64,000 nucleotides of DNA from Pholiota molesta (lineage: Eukaryota > Basidiomycota > Agaricomycetes > Agaricales > Strophariaceae), in the NCBI GenBank assembly GCA_014925825.1, contig JACGCK010000003.1:186001-250000 (forward strand). Direction: 5' to 3'. The notes under the pieces are model-generated. The model did not search any database. It had not been told where the DNA came from and was given only the letters and a program-made list of their open reading frames with translations. The translations under genes were made by a program, and so were the position numbers. Positions 48,247-60,404 of this stretch are shown in pieces (within the stretch, counting starts at the first letter, position 1; each line of letters begins with the position of its first letter).

Positions 48247-49662
48247 TCACTTTGCACTCATGACGGTCCAATCGATTTCTGCGTCTTTGCCGTATTTATC
48301 AGCCAACCATTCATTCGCCTTCTTGAAATGCCCATTTCCTAGGAAACCTCGATGAGCCGATAGAGGAGAAGGATGGGCCGATCTGAAATGGAAGAAAGTC
48401 AGAATGGATAGACGTAGGAAACCTGAAGTGGGTACTTCAATAGTAGGTGCTTTTTCTACGAAAATATCGGTTGAATATCGTGACAGTGATTGAAATATCA
48501 ATTAGGCTTACCTCGTCAATCCCTATTGTAGAAAACGTTTTCTGCGCAGGCAAGCCCCATGCCATAAAAACGACGCCAGGTTGGTCATTACCCTTCCGCT
48601 GAAGCACAACACGAATGACCTGGGCCGTAAATGTCTCCCATCCTTTGCGAGAATGCGAGCCAGCCTTGTGGGCCTGTACCGTCAGACTCGTATTTAGCCA
48701 TAGAACACCTTGTTTGGCGATGGGTGTAAGATCCCTGGCAAAAGCATGAGTGCTCGAACATGCGTCTATCGGACTTTCAACCACATACCCAGTCTTAGGC
48801 GCTTTGAATCCTGGAAAATCGGTCTCAAGTTGTTTGTAGATATTCTTCAGTGATCCCGGTGGTTTGGTAGGTGGAAGGACAGAGAAGGATAATCCTTCCT
48901 TTTCGATAAGTTTGTGAGAGAAGAAAGAAACAATAAGCTCACCGTGGGCTTGTCCAACGTATGGTATGGATCCTATTCAAAGAGCCGTAAGTTTTGTGAA
49001 TACTGCAAATATAAAATTTCGACTTACTTGACCCAATATAACCACCTTCACTTGATCCAAAGGCGTTAGTCTAGACCAGAGTATATGTTATCACTGAGAG
49101 AAGCTGTCAGCATGGACACATTTTCGAGTACACAAGAGCACGTACCAGATGGGTATATAGTATGTGAGGTATGTTCCGTCAATAAGAATTTTTTGAGCTA
49201 GAAAATCGTCAATGAGAATTCATTTGTTCAAAATTCCAAACACACCTGAGGAAATATGGTTTCTTGAACTCCGATGCGAGAACCTTCTTCCACGATTCGC
49301 CCATTGTTTCTCCTCCAATGATTGTAAGATTGCTTCCGTCACAGCTTTAGTTTGTTTCGAAGAAGAGTCTTTGTCCAAAGCTGACGTTGAACCGGATTGA
49401 CCTGCATGGCCGGCAACATCATCACCTGGGCGACTAGGAGTACCCTAGAAGCAAGATAAGGTGGTGTACTTCTGGTGACGCAGTGTGTTACTCACTTAAC
49501 TGCCTCCGTTTTTCTCGAAGATGAAGACGTTGAAGCCTTCTTTCCCCACATCGCAGCCAAGGATGTTTGTGTCACTGCCGTGCGCGCAGACTTCCGCACC
49601 GTTGTGGTTACTAGGCCGGCTAGCATTTCTTCTGTGCTATCTTTCGTATTGTCTTTCGGCAT
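48247..49662 (-). CDS. UNG1: Uracil-DNA glycosylase
   Basis: Start [17 protein letters not shown]; the early stretch [11 protein letters not shown] resembles a PIP (PCNA-binding) motif, as in other UNGs. Catalytic blocks: [12 protein letters not shown] (the water-activating Asp), the uracil-recognition region after it, [33 protein letters not shown], and the active-site His motif [20 protein letters not shown] removes uracil from DNA in nucleus and mitochondria, starting base-excision repair. One base appears missing just after GQDPYHT (about 48954-48961): the expected QAHGLSFSV reads out of frame. The first exon is separated from the rest by an intron. The C-terminus WTVMSAK follows the last helix. 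Confidence 0.93.
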
Positions 49663-49931
49663 GTTCGAGGAGGAATCAGAATGGGTTGCAGTGTGGGAGT
49701 CACAACAGCGCGTCAGTCAAACCTGATCTTAATTAGACAGTTGTTGACGTGTTGTTTACCTCCCTGACTCCGCGCGTCAACCTCGCATCCAATTTTCCAT
49801 TCATGTTCCCAGCATGTTCCAGAACAAGTCCAAAGTGCATGGTTGAATTGATTGGAAAACAGCGCAATGATAAAGGTATACAAAAATAATAAATTGGTGA
49901 AATAGAGGGATTTCATGCAGCATTGCAACGA

Positions 49932-52900
49932 CTATTTGCCACTGAATCTTCTGGTTCCACCTCCTTGAATCTTAGCAACCTTCTTCTCGACATCCCATGC
50001 AGCCTTAGCGATCTCATCTTCAGTGACGACAGGTTTCTTGCCAATAACTCTGAAAATATTTGATCAGCAACAAACACCATCTCAAATGTCAAACAAACAA
50101 ATATACCGCTTTTTCTTTTTTACGACTGGGAGATCGAATCCCTCATCATCGTCTTCTTCACGGACTGCGTTGGAATCTGCAGAAGTACGCGATTTCCCTT
50201 TTTTCTTGGGAATGATAGCCACCGAGTCATCCGGATCCTGCCCTGTGATATCAAGCTCATCTAGGTCTTCAGCTAGTTTGGACACGCGTGATTTGAACAG
50301 TTCCTTGCTGGTGCCGGCAAATTTGGATGCTTTTGGCTGGAAAGAAGGACTGGGATTGCGCATGGATTGTTTCTTGGCCTTGGGAGTTTTCGCTGAAGGG
50401 GGTTCCCACATTTCTTCCTCTTCCTCTTCTTCGCTATATTCGTCGTCGTCGTCATCATCGTCGTGCTCTTCGTCTGAACTTGCTGTAACTCCTGATGGAG
50501 CAACACTATTCGCACCATCATCATCGCCTTCTGTTTCTGTCTCTGTGAGCTCAGCGTCTTCTGTATCCGAAGGTAGCATAGGAGGATCGGGAACGAATGT
50601 TCGCTTCTCGATAATGGGTTGAGGAACGATGTTGAACTTCTTTGGGGACTTGGGGACTTTCTTTGCTAGTGGCGACAAAGACATCGAGCGATCGCTGTCG
50701 CTTTTCTCGGCCCCATCTTCTTCACCATACTCAATCTGAGCACAGCAAGTAAGCAAACAAGTTGAATGCCCAGTCAAAAAAGCTCACCAGGCTCGTCTCC
50801 ACATCTTCCTCTTCCGAGTAGCTTTCTTCAATGATAGAGCGTCGATTGGCTTTCGTAGGGCTGCCAAAGAGGCCAGATTGATGTAACATATCGATCTTTG
50901 CATCCGTTTTCAATTCGTTTTGCTCAAACTATGTCATGTAGTCAAAAATTTCGCAGTACTTGGAATTACGAGTCAACTCACTTCGCTCATCAAACGCCGA
51001 GCGTACATGGCTTCCATAGCGTGCATACGCTCTTCCATCTCTCGCATAACTTCTTCCCGGGTTTCGGCCTCAATAACTGCACATCGCATCTCGGATTCAA
51101 ATATCTAAAGAGAAAAGGTAAAAGAAAGATGAGTTGCAGTCAAAAAAAACGGCAAATAAGATAAATACGACAAACCTGCATCCGCAAATGCTCTACTTCG
51201 TCGAAAAGTGCATCCACCAAAGGGTTGATAGGGTCATCATCTTCCTCTTCTTGATCTTTATCCGGTCCATACTGTTGTTCGTCTTCTTCCAGAACTTCCA
51301 GTATAGCTTCGACAGGCTTTCTTCCACTATCATGCCCACCCATGGAAATAGTAACTTTTCTGGTAAATGGTCGGGGGGCAATGTCCGGGTCTTTCAAAGT
51401 CAGAGGCCCAAGTTGCTTGATCTTCTTCCCTTGCAAGCTTCCAGGCCCGACCACGGGAACGCGCTGCATAGGCGCAGGAGCTGGAGTGACAAATACCTCC
51501 CTTGCAAGAGCCGCGAATTTCATCACATGCGAATTTTCGTCGTAGCCAGTGTCGTATGGGTTACGTTAACGATCATAACCTTTTCATCCAATAATTGAAG
51601 TGAGCATCCATAAATATAAACCCATAGAAACGTAGCATGATAGCACTTACAGTCCTCCCGTCGCCGATGAAATAATCCATAAGAGCCTCAGTGAGCTTGC
51701 TGTGTCTAAAGGGCACAACCGCCAACGCTTTCTTGACGTCACGAGTGTCCACTCGTCCGTCTTTGTTGGCCTCCTGGGAGAGGCTCATTGCAATTTTGCG
51801 CTGATTCGACCGCATGACTTCCATGCATTGTCCGAGGACCATAAGTGACTTGTTGATATTTCCTGCCTCTTTCAAACGGTCTCCCGTCGTGTGGGTGTGT
51901 TTCGTACGCTCGGAGCCTGCCAGATCTACCAAGGTCAGTCTGGAAATCTGAAAAGATGTTGGATCCTACAATTAAATAAGAATTTAGCAAATCGAACATA
52001 TAAGAGCAACATAGACACGTACATCTCGTTCTCCCCGATGACCTCTGACCACCTTTATTATAACCATGCCATGACTTCTGCTACTTTCTCGGTTGGCCAA
52101 GGTACCGAAAACGCGACGATGAAGTTGGCCAAGCTTGATGATTGCTTTAGCTTGAACAGCGCTGGTGACGCGGAATTGACGGAGGCCTGCAATATATTTG
52201 CCATTCGAATCTGAATCGATGTTGTCCGACGGAGGGGACGGCCTCAAGGGTAAGGCTTGTCGTGTCAAGAGAAGTGATTTGCCGCCTGTTGCTGCGCGCG
52301 CAGCTGCCGAGTCCGTTTGGACCTGGGATTCATCTTTGACGGAAGCCAGAAGGTCATAAACCTTTTCGTTGTAAACTTCCGCATAAGATATCCAGATGGT
52401 GTATTCATAGTTACGGTCGACCTTTACGAATGTCGGATCAATGTCGAATTCTGGTTCTGCAATGTTGTCGAGTGATCCAATAACGTCGACCAGAGCAGGC
52501 TCGGGAACGGGGGCGTTGAGTTCTTGTTCATCTGAAAGTTCTACGCCATGTAGGCGGACAGGACGATACTATGCCATATTAGTACAGCTGCAAATGTCTT
52601 CAAGTTCATACAACTTACCCGCCCATCGCCATGCAACCCTTCGACACTGTTGAAAATTACATCTAGCGACCTAGGTAAGATTCCTGCTGTCCCCTCACCC
52701 GTCCCTCCTTGTACGGTATATGTTTTCCCCGAGTTCGTGACACCATAGGTGAAGAGTAAGCCATTCTGACCCATCAGAACATCTTGAACAAGGGGAAGAG
52801 TTGTTTTCGTGAAGAAGTCGTGTTGAGTGGTGGAAGGCAGGAACACATGAGAGAATGTATAGATTGACGAAGGTGGCACGGCTGAGAATCGATATTTGGC

Positions 52901-53367
52901 TCGACCAGTTTGTGGATCCTGAGGGTCCGTCATGTTTACAGCCGTATCCGAAATTGGAGTCAAGTACGGAGAGGACGTTCGTTCGTCATCCCCAAGACGA
53001 GGCCTGATACGAAGATATGCCTAAGTTGTAACATAATTAATGTTTGTCTTTGAACCAAGAAGCTATTTACCATGATAGGCTCACGATCTGACTCTGCAGC
53101 TCCATTGACCTGTTTGCCTGCCTTTCTTACAGGAGCCGCTTTTGCTTTTGTCTTGACTGGAGGTAAGAGTACCTCAACGGAATTATCTTTGCTGACAAGT
53201 GGCTTTCTGACTACCGTTCGCTTTGGTGCTGGTGCTGAAGCCTCGGCAGGTGGAACGGTGCTCTTGACAGTTGCAGTTCGTGCTCTGGTTGTCCTGGTTG
53301 TGGTTGGGATCGGGGTCGTAGTTTTGGTGCGAGATGACGCTCTTGTAGCAGCCGGTTTGCTTGCCAT
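49932..53367 (-). CDS. Kinesin-6 family motor (KIF20/KIF23, Klp9-like)
   Basis: N-terminal Ser/Thr/Lys-rich head (MASKPAATRASSRTKTTTP), then the motor domain: AYLRIRPRL, P-loop FTYGVTNSGKTYTVQG, switch I ANRESSRSHG, switch II LVDLAGSERT, and GNINKSLMVLGQCMEVMRSN, whose spacing is typical of kinesin-6. Insertions of acidic/Ser-rich sequence interrupt the motor, also a kinesin-6 habit. A coiled-coil stretch (LVDALFDEVEHLRMQ onward, AVIEAETREEVMREMEERMH) follows, then an acidic, low-complexity tail (DDDDDDDEYSEEEEEEE) and a basic end RRFSGK. Kinesin-6 works on the spindle midzone and in cytokinesis. Multi-exon with short introns, all in frame. It lies 270 bp upstream of the UNG start region, same strand. 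Confidence 0.92.
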
Positions 53368-53493
53368 GCTTAGCAAGTGACTTGATTTGTCGATGACGAT
53401 GGTTTTAAAGAAGAGAGCGAGGTGCACCAGTTGACCTTCGAAACAGTTCAACTTCGCGAGGGCCAACCACGCTCGTGACGACCGCGTTTCCTA

Positions 53494-53503
53494 GTCACGT
53501 GAC
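53494..53503. promoter_or_regulatory. CACGTG E-box (palindromic) between kinesin-6 and bZIP genes
   Basis: Perfect palindrome gtcacgtgac, 127 bp upstream of the kinesin start and 560 bp upstream of the bZIP start. In yeast, TCACGTGA binds Cbf1 and recruits the Met4 bZIP activator; the neighbouring gene here encodes a Cys3/Met4-like bZIP protein. Link to that gene is inference. Confidence 0.5.
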
Positions 53504-54065
53504 GGCGTTATGAACCGGCTTGCATCGGGCCGAACAATCGTCAACGAGCCAGCTCATTCCTTCAAAGCTCTGCTCTTGCTGTAGAACACTCATCTTTGAC
53601 TCGCGTCGTCGATGGCAATTGTTCAACACCGGCTGACGTGACTGCGCTCGCGTGGACAAAGTGCGTGATGAAATAACTGTGGGTTGACGTACAACTTGGT
53701 CCTTTTTAGCTTTACGAATTTCAAATCACGAATGGGTGCTTTGGTGTGATGAACCAGTAATTCCGAATTCGTTTAATTCGAAGGCCTTCATTAAATTCGT
53801 TATTTAGATTAGGGACTTTATATATGTACAGTCCTATGTCTTGTTCTTGATTATTGGCGTGATTTGCAGGAGGCCAAAGCATAACACGAAGTTGGGCGAA
53901 GGTGATTTCATTATTCAGAAGCACCAGATTTGTTTGCGTGTTCAGTGTTCGAACTGTCGCAATCTTGTGTCTCGATGGCGAATCAAGGCTCTTACCGTAT
54001 GTTGTCTCTAAAGCCTGCAATGCACGCTAGAACGTATTATTACTCGTCCATCTCTGCCGCTTTTA

Positions 54066-55262
54066 ATGCTCACTCTCAAGAGCGAGGCATCAGAAGACCT
54101 TGCTCTTCTTGCCTCCACTGTTTCCGCGGTTGAAGAGCTAGAAAACTGGACACGGCTAGTCTTCGATGATATGGACCGTGAATCGCTTTCAAACAATCGA
54201 AATCCACGAAGATCACGAGCACACTCTACCAACACCGATACTAATTCCAATACAACCAGGCAGCAATCTATGGATATCGACAGTACAGGGGTAAGTGAGT
54301 ACAATGCCTTTATTACATATGCGACGTTGCATCCGAAGGCTCAATACCGTCAGACATTCAGGACGCTGCCTTGTTAGCCCAATTTGCGGCTGCCGCTGGG
54401 AACGCAAATATGGGGCAGGACTATTCCAACATGTTATCGCAAAACACTTATCCGTCACTGGGTCCTACTCCTGGATTTTATGGGAACTTCATGCACCATA
54501 ACTCTATGCCGCCTCCTCAACTACCGCCACTATCGTCTTTGGACTTTCCATGGCATTCCATACTTCCGCATCAATCGCAGTCGGGAATGAGCCAGTACGA
54601 TTCTCGGCATGCGGGCTCTAACGCACCTATGGGTTCCCTTCCCTTCATTGACACACAATATAATCCTACGCAACCAGCAGCAGCATCGAGAGAAGGAAAC
54701 CGAAGGGCATCGCAGGGACAGGGTTCCAGCACGCAAAGACATGCGAGTAGTTCGCCCGAGGTCGAACAAACAGAAGCTGAGCGCCAGACGATATCAGACG
54801 AGAAGCGACGGCGAAATACCGCAGCCTCAGGTGAGAGCCGCAGCCTTCGCTCCCTGGATTGCAGAATAACAAACAGACCTATCCACTTCAGCGCGTTTTC
54901 GAATCAAGAAGAAGCACAGGACGATAACCCTGGAACGATCAGTGTCGGAGTTGACAGGCAGAGCGGATGAGTTGGAAAGGGAGGCTGCTGATCTGCGACG
55001 CGAGAACGGATGGCTCAAAGAAATCGTTATGCTCAAAGGCACACGGTTCGCAGCGAGCAATCTCGCTCATCGCCAGGCACTGAGCGAGGCCGCAGCGCTA
55101 GCGACTGGGAGAGCCGGACCCTCGACAAGTGGTGCGGCCGGGGACGAAAAAGAGGCCACATCAGAGGAAGAGTCGGATTCGTCAGAGGAGGAAGCTGCGG
55201 CGAAGAAGGATTTATCGCCAAAAGGCAAAGGCAAGAAACCGCCAAAGAGCGATAAGAAGTAA
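54066..55262 (+). CDS. bZIP transcription factor, Cys3/Met4-like sulphur regulator
   Basis: Three exons (54066-54290, 54362-54830, 54892-55262) give 354 residues. The basic region is RRRNTAASARFRIKKKHR, followed by the zipper LERSVSELTGRADELEREAA then LRRENGWLKEIVMLKG with Leu/Ile heptads. The N-terminal part is Gln/Pro/Ser-rich and holds the presumed activation region. RRNTAASARFRIKKK is the hallmark of the Neurospora CYS3 / yeast Met4 branch, regulators of sulphur uptake and methionine synthesis. The C-terminal tail is acidic then lysine-rich (SDSSEEEAAAKKD). An upstream Met-containing frame (53975) does not splice in phase, so 54066 is the best start. Confidence 0.88.
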
Positions 55263-55642
55263 CAGCTCGGGCGATATCATTTTTTCTCTGTCGTCCATTT
55301 CGATTTACTATTCTGTGGAAGGAGGTCAATTGTACTAGATATCTGCCAGGCATACCGAGTTGTATTTCTCATACCTACCGTCTGTATTTGGACAATCATA
55401 CTAGATGTGCTTGAGTCCTCGAAAAAATATAGCAAGTTTGCGGCAGAGGAAGCTGTGGCAGATTTGTTCAGTGTTTATAGTTAGTAGCCTGTTGTTTTAT
55501 AAGGAAGACATCGGACGAATAAACCGTTCCCACGCCCTCGGAAGACTTCCGACGGACGCAGGTTCCATCTTTCACATTCACTTCGTAGAGTTCGTAGACT
55601 CTAAACGTTAAACGCTTCAACGACCCAGAACTGCTAAGCTCG
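55263..55642. other. Spacer, no gene seen
   Basis: 380 bp between two plus-strand genes: bZIP 3' UTR and COX19 promoter. No supported frame. Confidence 0.6.
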
Positions 55643-56081
55643 ATGTCATTTGGAAGACCTCCTTCGATAAATGTAGGATTTAAGGTATCGGCACCTGACC
55701 GCGGTTCATTTCCCCTGGATCACTACGGTTCGTCTGCCAAGGTGCCATCGCGTTTTCCACTCATTGACAGAATCCACTTCGTCAGGAGAATGCAAAGACA
55801 AGATGCAGCTGTATATGGCGTGTCTAAAGCAAAATGGCAGCACATCCTCTCCCTGCAGGGTCCTTAGCAAGGACTATCTCGATTGTCGTATGGACAAGTA
55901 AGTTCTATGTCATTCGTTTCTATCTGCCCAGATGCTAATACACGCGTACGATTGCAGAGGTTTAATGGAAAAAGATGAATGGAAGAACCTTGGACTGGCA
56001 AATCTGGACAAAAACTTCTCCAAGGACACTGCGACTGAACAATCGAAATCCCAGGATAACAGTGCTTCCGCCAAGAAATAG
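55643..56081 (+). CDS. COX19: Cytochrome c oxidase assembly protein COX19
   Basis: Three exons (55643-55727, 55786-55897, 55958-56081) give 106 residues. Start MSFGRPPSINVGFKVSAPDR and a twin CX9C motif, first pair in ECKDKMQLYMACLK, second pair in CRVLSKDYLDCRMD, then GLMEKDEWKNLGL. The exact 9-residue spacing in both pairs and the MSFGRPP start identify Cox19, an intermembrane-space protein imported and oxidised through Mia40 that helps copper delivery to cytochrome oxidase. The first intron can only be placed so that the first Cys pair is kept, which supports the model. No breaks. Confidence 0.95.
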
Positions 56082-57136
56082 GCTTGGCCACGCCCAGCCT
56101 CCAGTAGTGGTGGCCTCAGCACTTCTGGAGTCTTCTTACTCCAAATCTGGCAACGTTCGTGGCGACAACTCCGAATCAAAAAATTTCCATCTGGACTTGT
56201 ATAGGCTTGTATGTTGTGTTCGCGCGACGCGGTACACTGCTGTCTGGTGCTACTGAATACCTCCTTCGATTCCAGCAATTTCACGCCTACTGGTCCCATA
56301 TCCATATATTACAGGTGAATGCCCACTCAACACGTTTACCATGTCAAAGGGTATTGGGGTTGGACGAGCGCGGGCGTATTGTCGTCGTTGTGGTGGTGGT
56401 GATAGTGGGTGGAGGATGCGGAACGTACAGAGGCTGCAGACGCGAGATGTTATACCACTGCACGGGCCTGGATTCATTGGATATCAAGATCCAAAAAGCT
56501 CATTCTGCGTCTTCAAGTCTGAGATGTTATCCAGTTTCTCCATTGGACTTGCTTCTGCCAGTTATTTTTACTATCGCAACGCATAGCACGTTCGTTGTCC
56601 CCCGTCATTTCTATGAATGCTATATTACGACTTTAGGCGTCGATGGCGAACATGTAGGAATTTAGGATCATGCCGAGTCCGGGGTATGTGCGGGTTTTGC
56701 GATTCCTCTTAAGGGTGATTATATAAAGTGAGAAATCCATATCAGGCCTGATATTTTCCAATGATGGGACTAAACACCCGTATCCGCTTGGAATTACATG
56801 CAAGACCTGTAGAACGTGTCTCTCGAAGAAGGCTTTTCTTGGGAGCTCCAATATCATCGCCTTGACTCCGGTTCCAATCGGAAATTGTCGACCTCTGACT
56901 GAACGTTCGTTTGAGTACGGCCATGGGGAAGCCCGACGGACGGCACATATCCTGGCATGGACGCAATCCGTGTAACTTTCAAAGTTTCGGACCTCAGGGA
57001 TTGATGACAGGATGGTTAAATTGCCTAAAGAAGCTCCGATCCCCATTTCATCCCTGAGTAAGTAGTTCCGAGTCCCGTTTTAACAAATCGGCTGGCATTT
57101 CTTCAGTGGTTTGCGACTTTCCCCCCATCACCGACC
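56082..57136. other. Spacer of 1 kb, no gene recognised
   Basis: Several frames on both strands (for example minus 56633-57046 and plus 56341-56665) lack domains and splice support. Promoter of the GDPD gene and 3' UTR of COX19; the rest unexplained. Confidence 0.45.
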
Positions 57137-58695
57137 ATGAAGGTGTTGAGCTTCACGAATTATGCCTACGTCTTGGTTTCAATTCTAGCGGTTCTGGCTG
57201 GTCCTGGACAGACGCGACTGCAAATTCAAACGTCACCGGTTTTCGATGTCCAGGTTGGTCCCTTTTTTGCTCTTTCTTCCAAGTTTAACTCGTAGCTAAC
57301 CTGGTCCCTCTCTAAAATAGGGTCATCGAGGTTCTCGTGGTGAGAACAGCGAGAGCATTTTGCCAGCGTTCGCATGGTGAATACCGCCCATATGTGTCGT
57401 TTGATGGCTAATACCCCTGGGAAGGGCGCTTATTGGCGGAGTCACCACGCTCGAGCTTGACAATGGCATTACAAAGGTTAATACGGTCGCGCCTCATTTT
57501 TATTGCTATAAGTTAATATTTTATGGTCCATACAGGATGGAGCAGTAATCGTGTGGCATGATGAAGCGATAATGGGTGAAAAGTGCAACGATACGATTCC
57601 AGCAGTACGTGATAAATCATCCAATTCGGGCCAAAGCACATAAATTCACATACCTCGGATAGTTCAAAAATGACCCTGATTTTCCATATGTCGGAAAGTT
57701 TGTCGCGAATCTCACTCTCGCTCAAATCAAAACTCTGGATTGTGGTTCGAAGCGTTTAGCCAAATTTCGTGAGTTTGCACGTCCATATTTATTCCTGATT
57801 TACTGAATCTTGGATATCTTCAGCTTTACAACTGACCCATCCTGGAACTAAGATATCGACCCTCCACGAAGTATTCCGATTCGCGCATTGTGCTGATCCT
57901 GAACGTTCAATACGCTGGAATATTGAGTCCAAGATTAATCCAATTGAAACAAATTATACACGGGGAGTCGACGATTTCGTGTCATTACAACACGCAGAAT
58001 TCACGAAGAGTGGATATAGACTCTCCCAAATTACGGTAGGGAACACGTCCCTCTTCCATAGGAGTCCGAGTTCTAATTGAATCGACAGTATCAAAGTTTC
58101 GACTGGAGAACGCTCATTGGAATGAAGGCATTAGAGCCAAAGATCCCAACATCCGCTCTCATTGACATGTGAGGGATTTATGAGCATACACAAAACTTCC
58201 CTGAAGCTATTTATATTAGGGATACAGGCTTTAGTTTTCAAAACGAAACCTCTCCATGGCTTGCGGGAATTCGAGTTCAGGACTTCCCCGGGACGACTAG
58301 GGGAGAGCAAGTCGCATATGCAGTGAATTCTATCCAGGCTAATATCATTTCGCCGAACGTCTTGGAGTCTGGCGTCGATCCTACTGACGCGGACTGGGTG
58401 CCTTTCACTACAAAGGAAATGATCAGCCAGGCTCATGAACTTGGAATGATGGTCAAGCCTTTTACGGTAAGTTGTGCCATTATTTCCTTCTGTGGAATGT
58501 GATGTTCACTGCCGTATACAGGTCAATCGCTTGAACAGCGCCGCCCAATTGCTTGATTGGGGCGTCGATGGCATAATCACTGATTATCCCACTCAAGTTC
58601 GTCGTTTGGTTAGAGACAGCGGAAAAATTGTCGCGTCCCCATTCTCAACGAAACGTGTATTGAAATGTTTGAACGAGCACTTGCAGAAGGTGTAG
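57137..58695 (+). CDS. Glycerophosphodiester phosphodiesterase (GDPD), secreted or vacuolar
   Basis: Start MKVLSFTNYAYVLVSILAVL is a clear signal peptide ending near GPGQTR. The GDPD core: HRGSRGENSESILPAF (catalytic His and Arg), TTLELDNGITKDGAVIVWHD (acidic and second His residues), then DPDFPYVGKFVANL, ERSIRWNIESKINP with the conserved Glu-x-Lys, and GITDYPTQVRRL-type end (GVDGIITDYPTQ). Exons join in frame, phases consistent. GDPDs hydrolyse glycerophosphodiesters to glycerol-3-phosphate; the signal peptide points to phosphate scavenging outside the cell or in the vacuole. C-terminus short and helical. Confidence 0.92.
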
Positions 58696-58965
58696 ATCGG
58701 GTGTAGACACCGTTATGACTCGCTGGAATGCGTAGAATATACCTAAGGATAATCTTATACCTAGAATTATTGTACTTTAGCTAGGATACCACATAGACTT
58801 TCATTTGGGCGGAATGGATGTGTTTGGACTTGGTGCAGATGAAGATTGTAATTGAGAGGACGGCAATTGGCCAGCCGGGACGGAACGGGGGGCTCACGGC
58901 AAACTCCGACTGACGGTGAAGGCGAGGTTGTTGTGACTTTTATTCAGTACTCCTCGCTCAACACT

Positions 58966-60026
58966 ATGGCTACATTCCAGGCCGTCAAAAAGGCGGTCTC
59001 CCTCACCCCCACCGTCCGCACCCTCCCCAGCGGCATTCCTTTCGCCCCCCTGCTCAACGCCGCCGCCAGGGCGCCCCATGACCCACATGCTCATGGCGAA
59101 TCCGGACCCCGCTCAGACGTTGCCCCACGATGGGCTGGCGGCCCTTCTTTGACGTCGTCGGGCCTTGTTTCCAAGACCTTCACAACAGGTTGGTGGTTTA
59201 TTGGTTTCTCACATGCAGCGGATTTCCAACCAATGTTTCATTAGTCTCGCCCTCCACCAACTTCCAGCAGCGTTTCATCTCCACCTCTGTCGCCAGGAAA
59301 GACGCGCCTGAGGTCCCCGATTTCTCCGGCTACCGCACCAATTTCGAAACCAACCGTACGCTCTCGTACTTCATGGTCGGCTCACTTGGTGTCATCTCCG
59401 CGTCCGCTGCCAAGTCATCTGTGTCAGAGTTCCTGCAAAGCATGGCTGCCTCTGCCGATGTTCTTGCCCTTGCCAAGGTCGAAGTTGACCTTGCCTCAAT
59501 CCCCGAGGGAAAGAACGTCATCATTAAGTGGCGTGGTAAGCCCGTCTTCATCCGCCACAGGACCCAGGGCGAGATCGAGGAGGCGCGCACTGCTGACTGG
59601 AAGACGTTCCGTGACCCCCAACCCGACGAGGACCGCGTGAAGAAGCCTGAATGGCTCGTTATGCTTGGTGTCTGCACCCATCTAGGATGTGTGCCCATTG
59701 GCGAAGCTGGTGATTACGGAGGCTGGTGAGCAGTTTTTATACTGCAGCATCTTTGCTATTTATATTTACTGTGACTTCTCATCCTCTCAGGTTCTGTCCT
59801 TGCCACGGTTCTCACTACGATATCTGTTCGTGATCACCTTTATTTCTTGTCTACATTGTCTAATCTCTCTTTCACAGCTGGTCGTGCCCGAAAAGGACCT
59901 GCTCCTGTAAGTCCTAACGCGTTCGCATTTGCATCTCCTCAATCTTACACTCACGTTTTCTAGCTCAATCTCGAAGTTCCTCAATATGAGTTCAGCGAGG
60001 CTGATGAGAAGTTGGTCATCGGATAA
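58966..60026 (+). CDS. RIP1: Ubiquinol-cytochrome c reductase Rieske iron-sulphur subunit
   Basis: Five exons (58966-59188, 59245-59725, 59791-59825, 59878-59906, 59964-60026) give 276 residues. An Arg/Ala-rich N-terminus (MATFQAVKKAVSLTPTVRTL) is a mitochondrial presequence. A single membrane helix (TLSYFMVGSLGVISASAAKS) follows YRTNFETNR. The 2Fe-2S ligands are CTHLGC and CPCHGSHYD, in a Rieske domain ending NLEVPQYEFSEADEKLVIG. This is the catalytic high-potential subunit of complex III. Two very short exons (35 and 29 bases) straddle the CPCHGSHYD region. All phases work, no breaks. Confidence 0.96.
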
Positions 60027-60404
60027 TGGCATTTATTTAGAACCGCACAGGGCTACATTTATTCTAGAGGCAATGGAAAGATTGTTGCGTTGCAGTCATA
60101 TGTAATGGAGGAGGATCATCTGAAAGCTACGGCAATGTTGAGAGTTTTAAATGGTACAAGGTGACCCATATCGATTGTTTCATGTTGCTTGAGCTGTAGT
60201 TTATTGTCTGCTTAAGAACCAGTCTAGATTTACCTAGGTCGGGCTTTGGCTGGCTTTGGATGTGTTCCATCGCTTCGTGATGCCGTCATGTCGCTGCAAC
60301 CGTACTCACGATCGAGAACCACAGTCTGAATCATCACCTTGTTCACACTATACACGCCACTTTCTTGTTCTTTAACCACAACATCCCCGCCTCATCTATA
60401 CAAT
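60027..60404. other. Spacer, no gene seen
   Basis: 378 bp between RIP1 and the DUF4149 gene, both plus strand. No supported frame. Confidence 0.6.

Noticed and set aside
55910..56305. Minus-strand ORF of 131 residues over the COX19 3' end
   Set aside because: Overlaps the third COX19 exon, which is identified by the twin CX9C gene model.
56633..57046. Minus-strand ORF of 137 residues between COX19 and GDPD
   Set aside because: No recognisable domain or exon structure.
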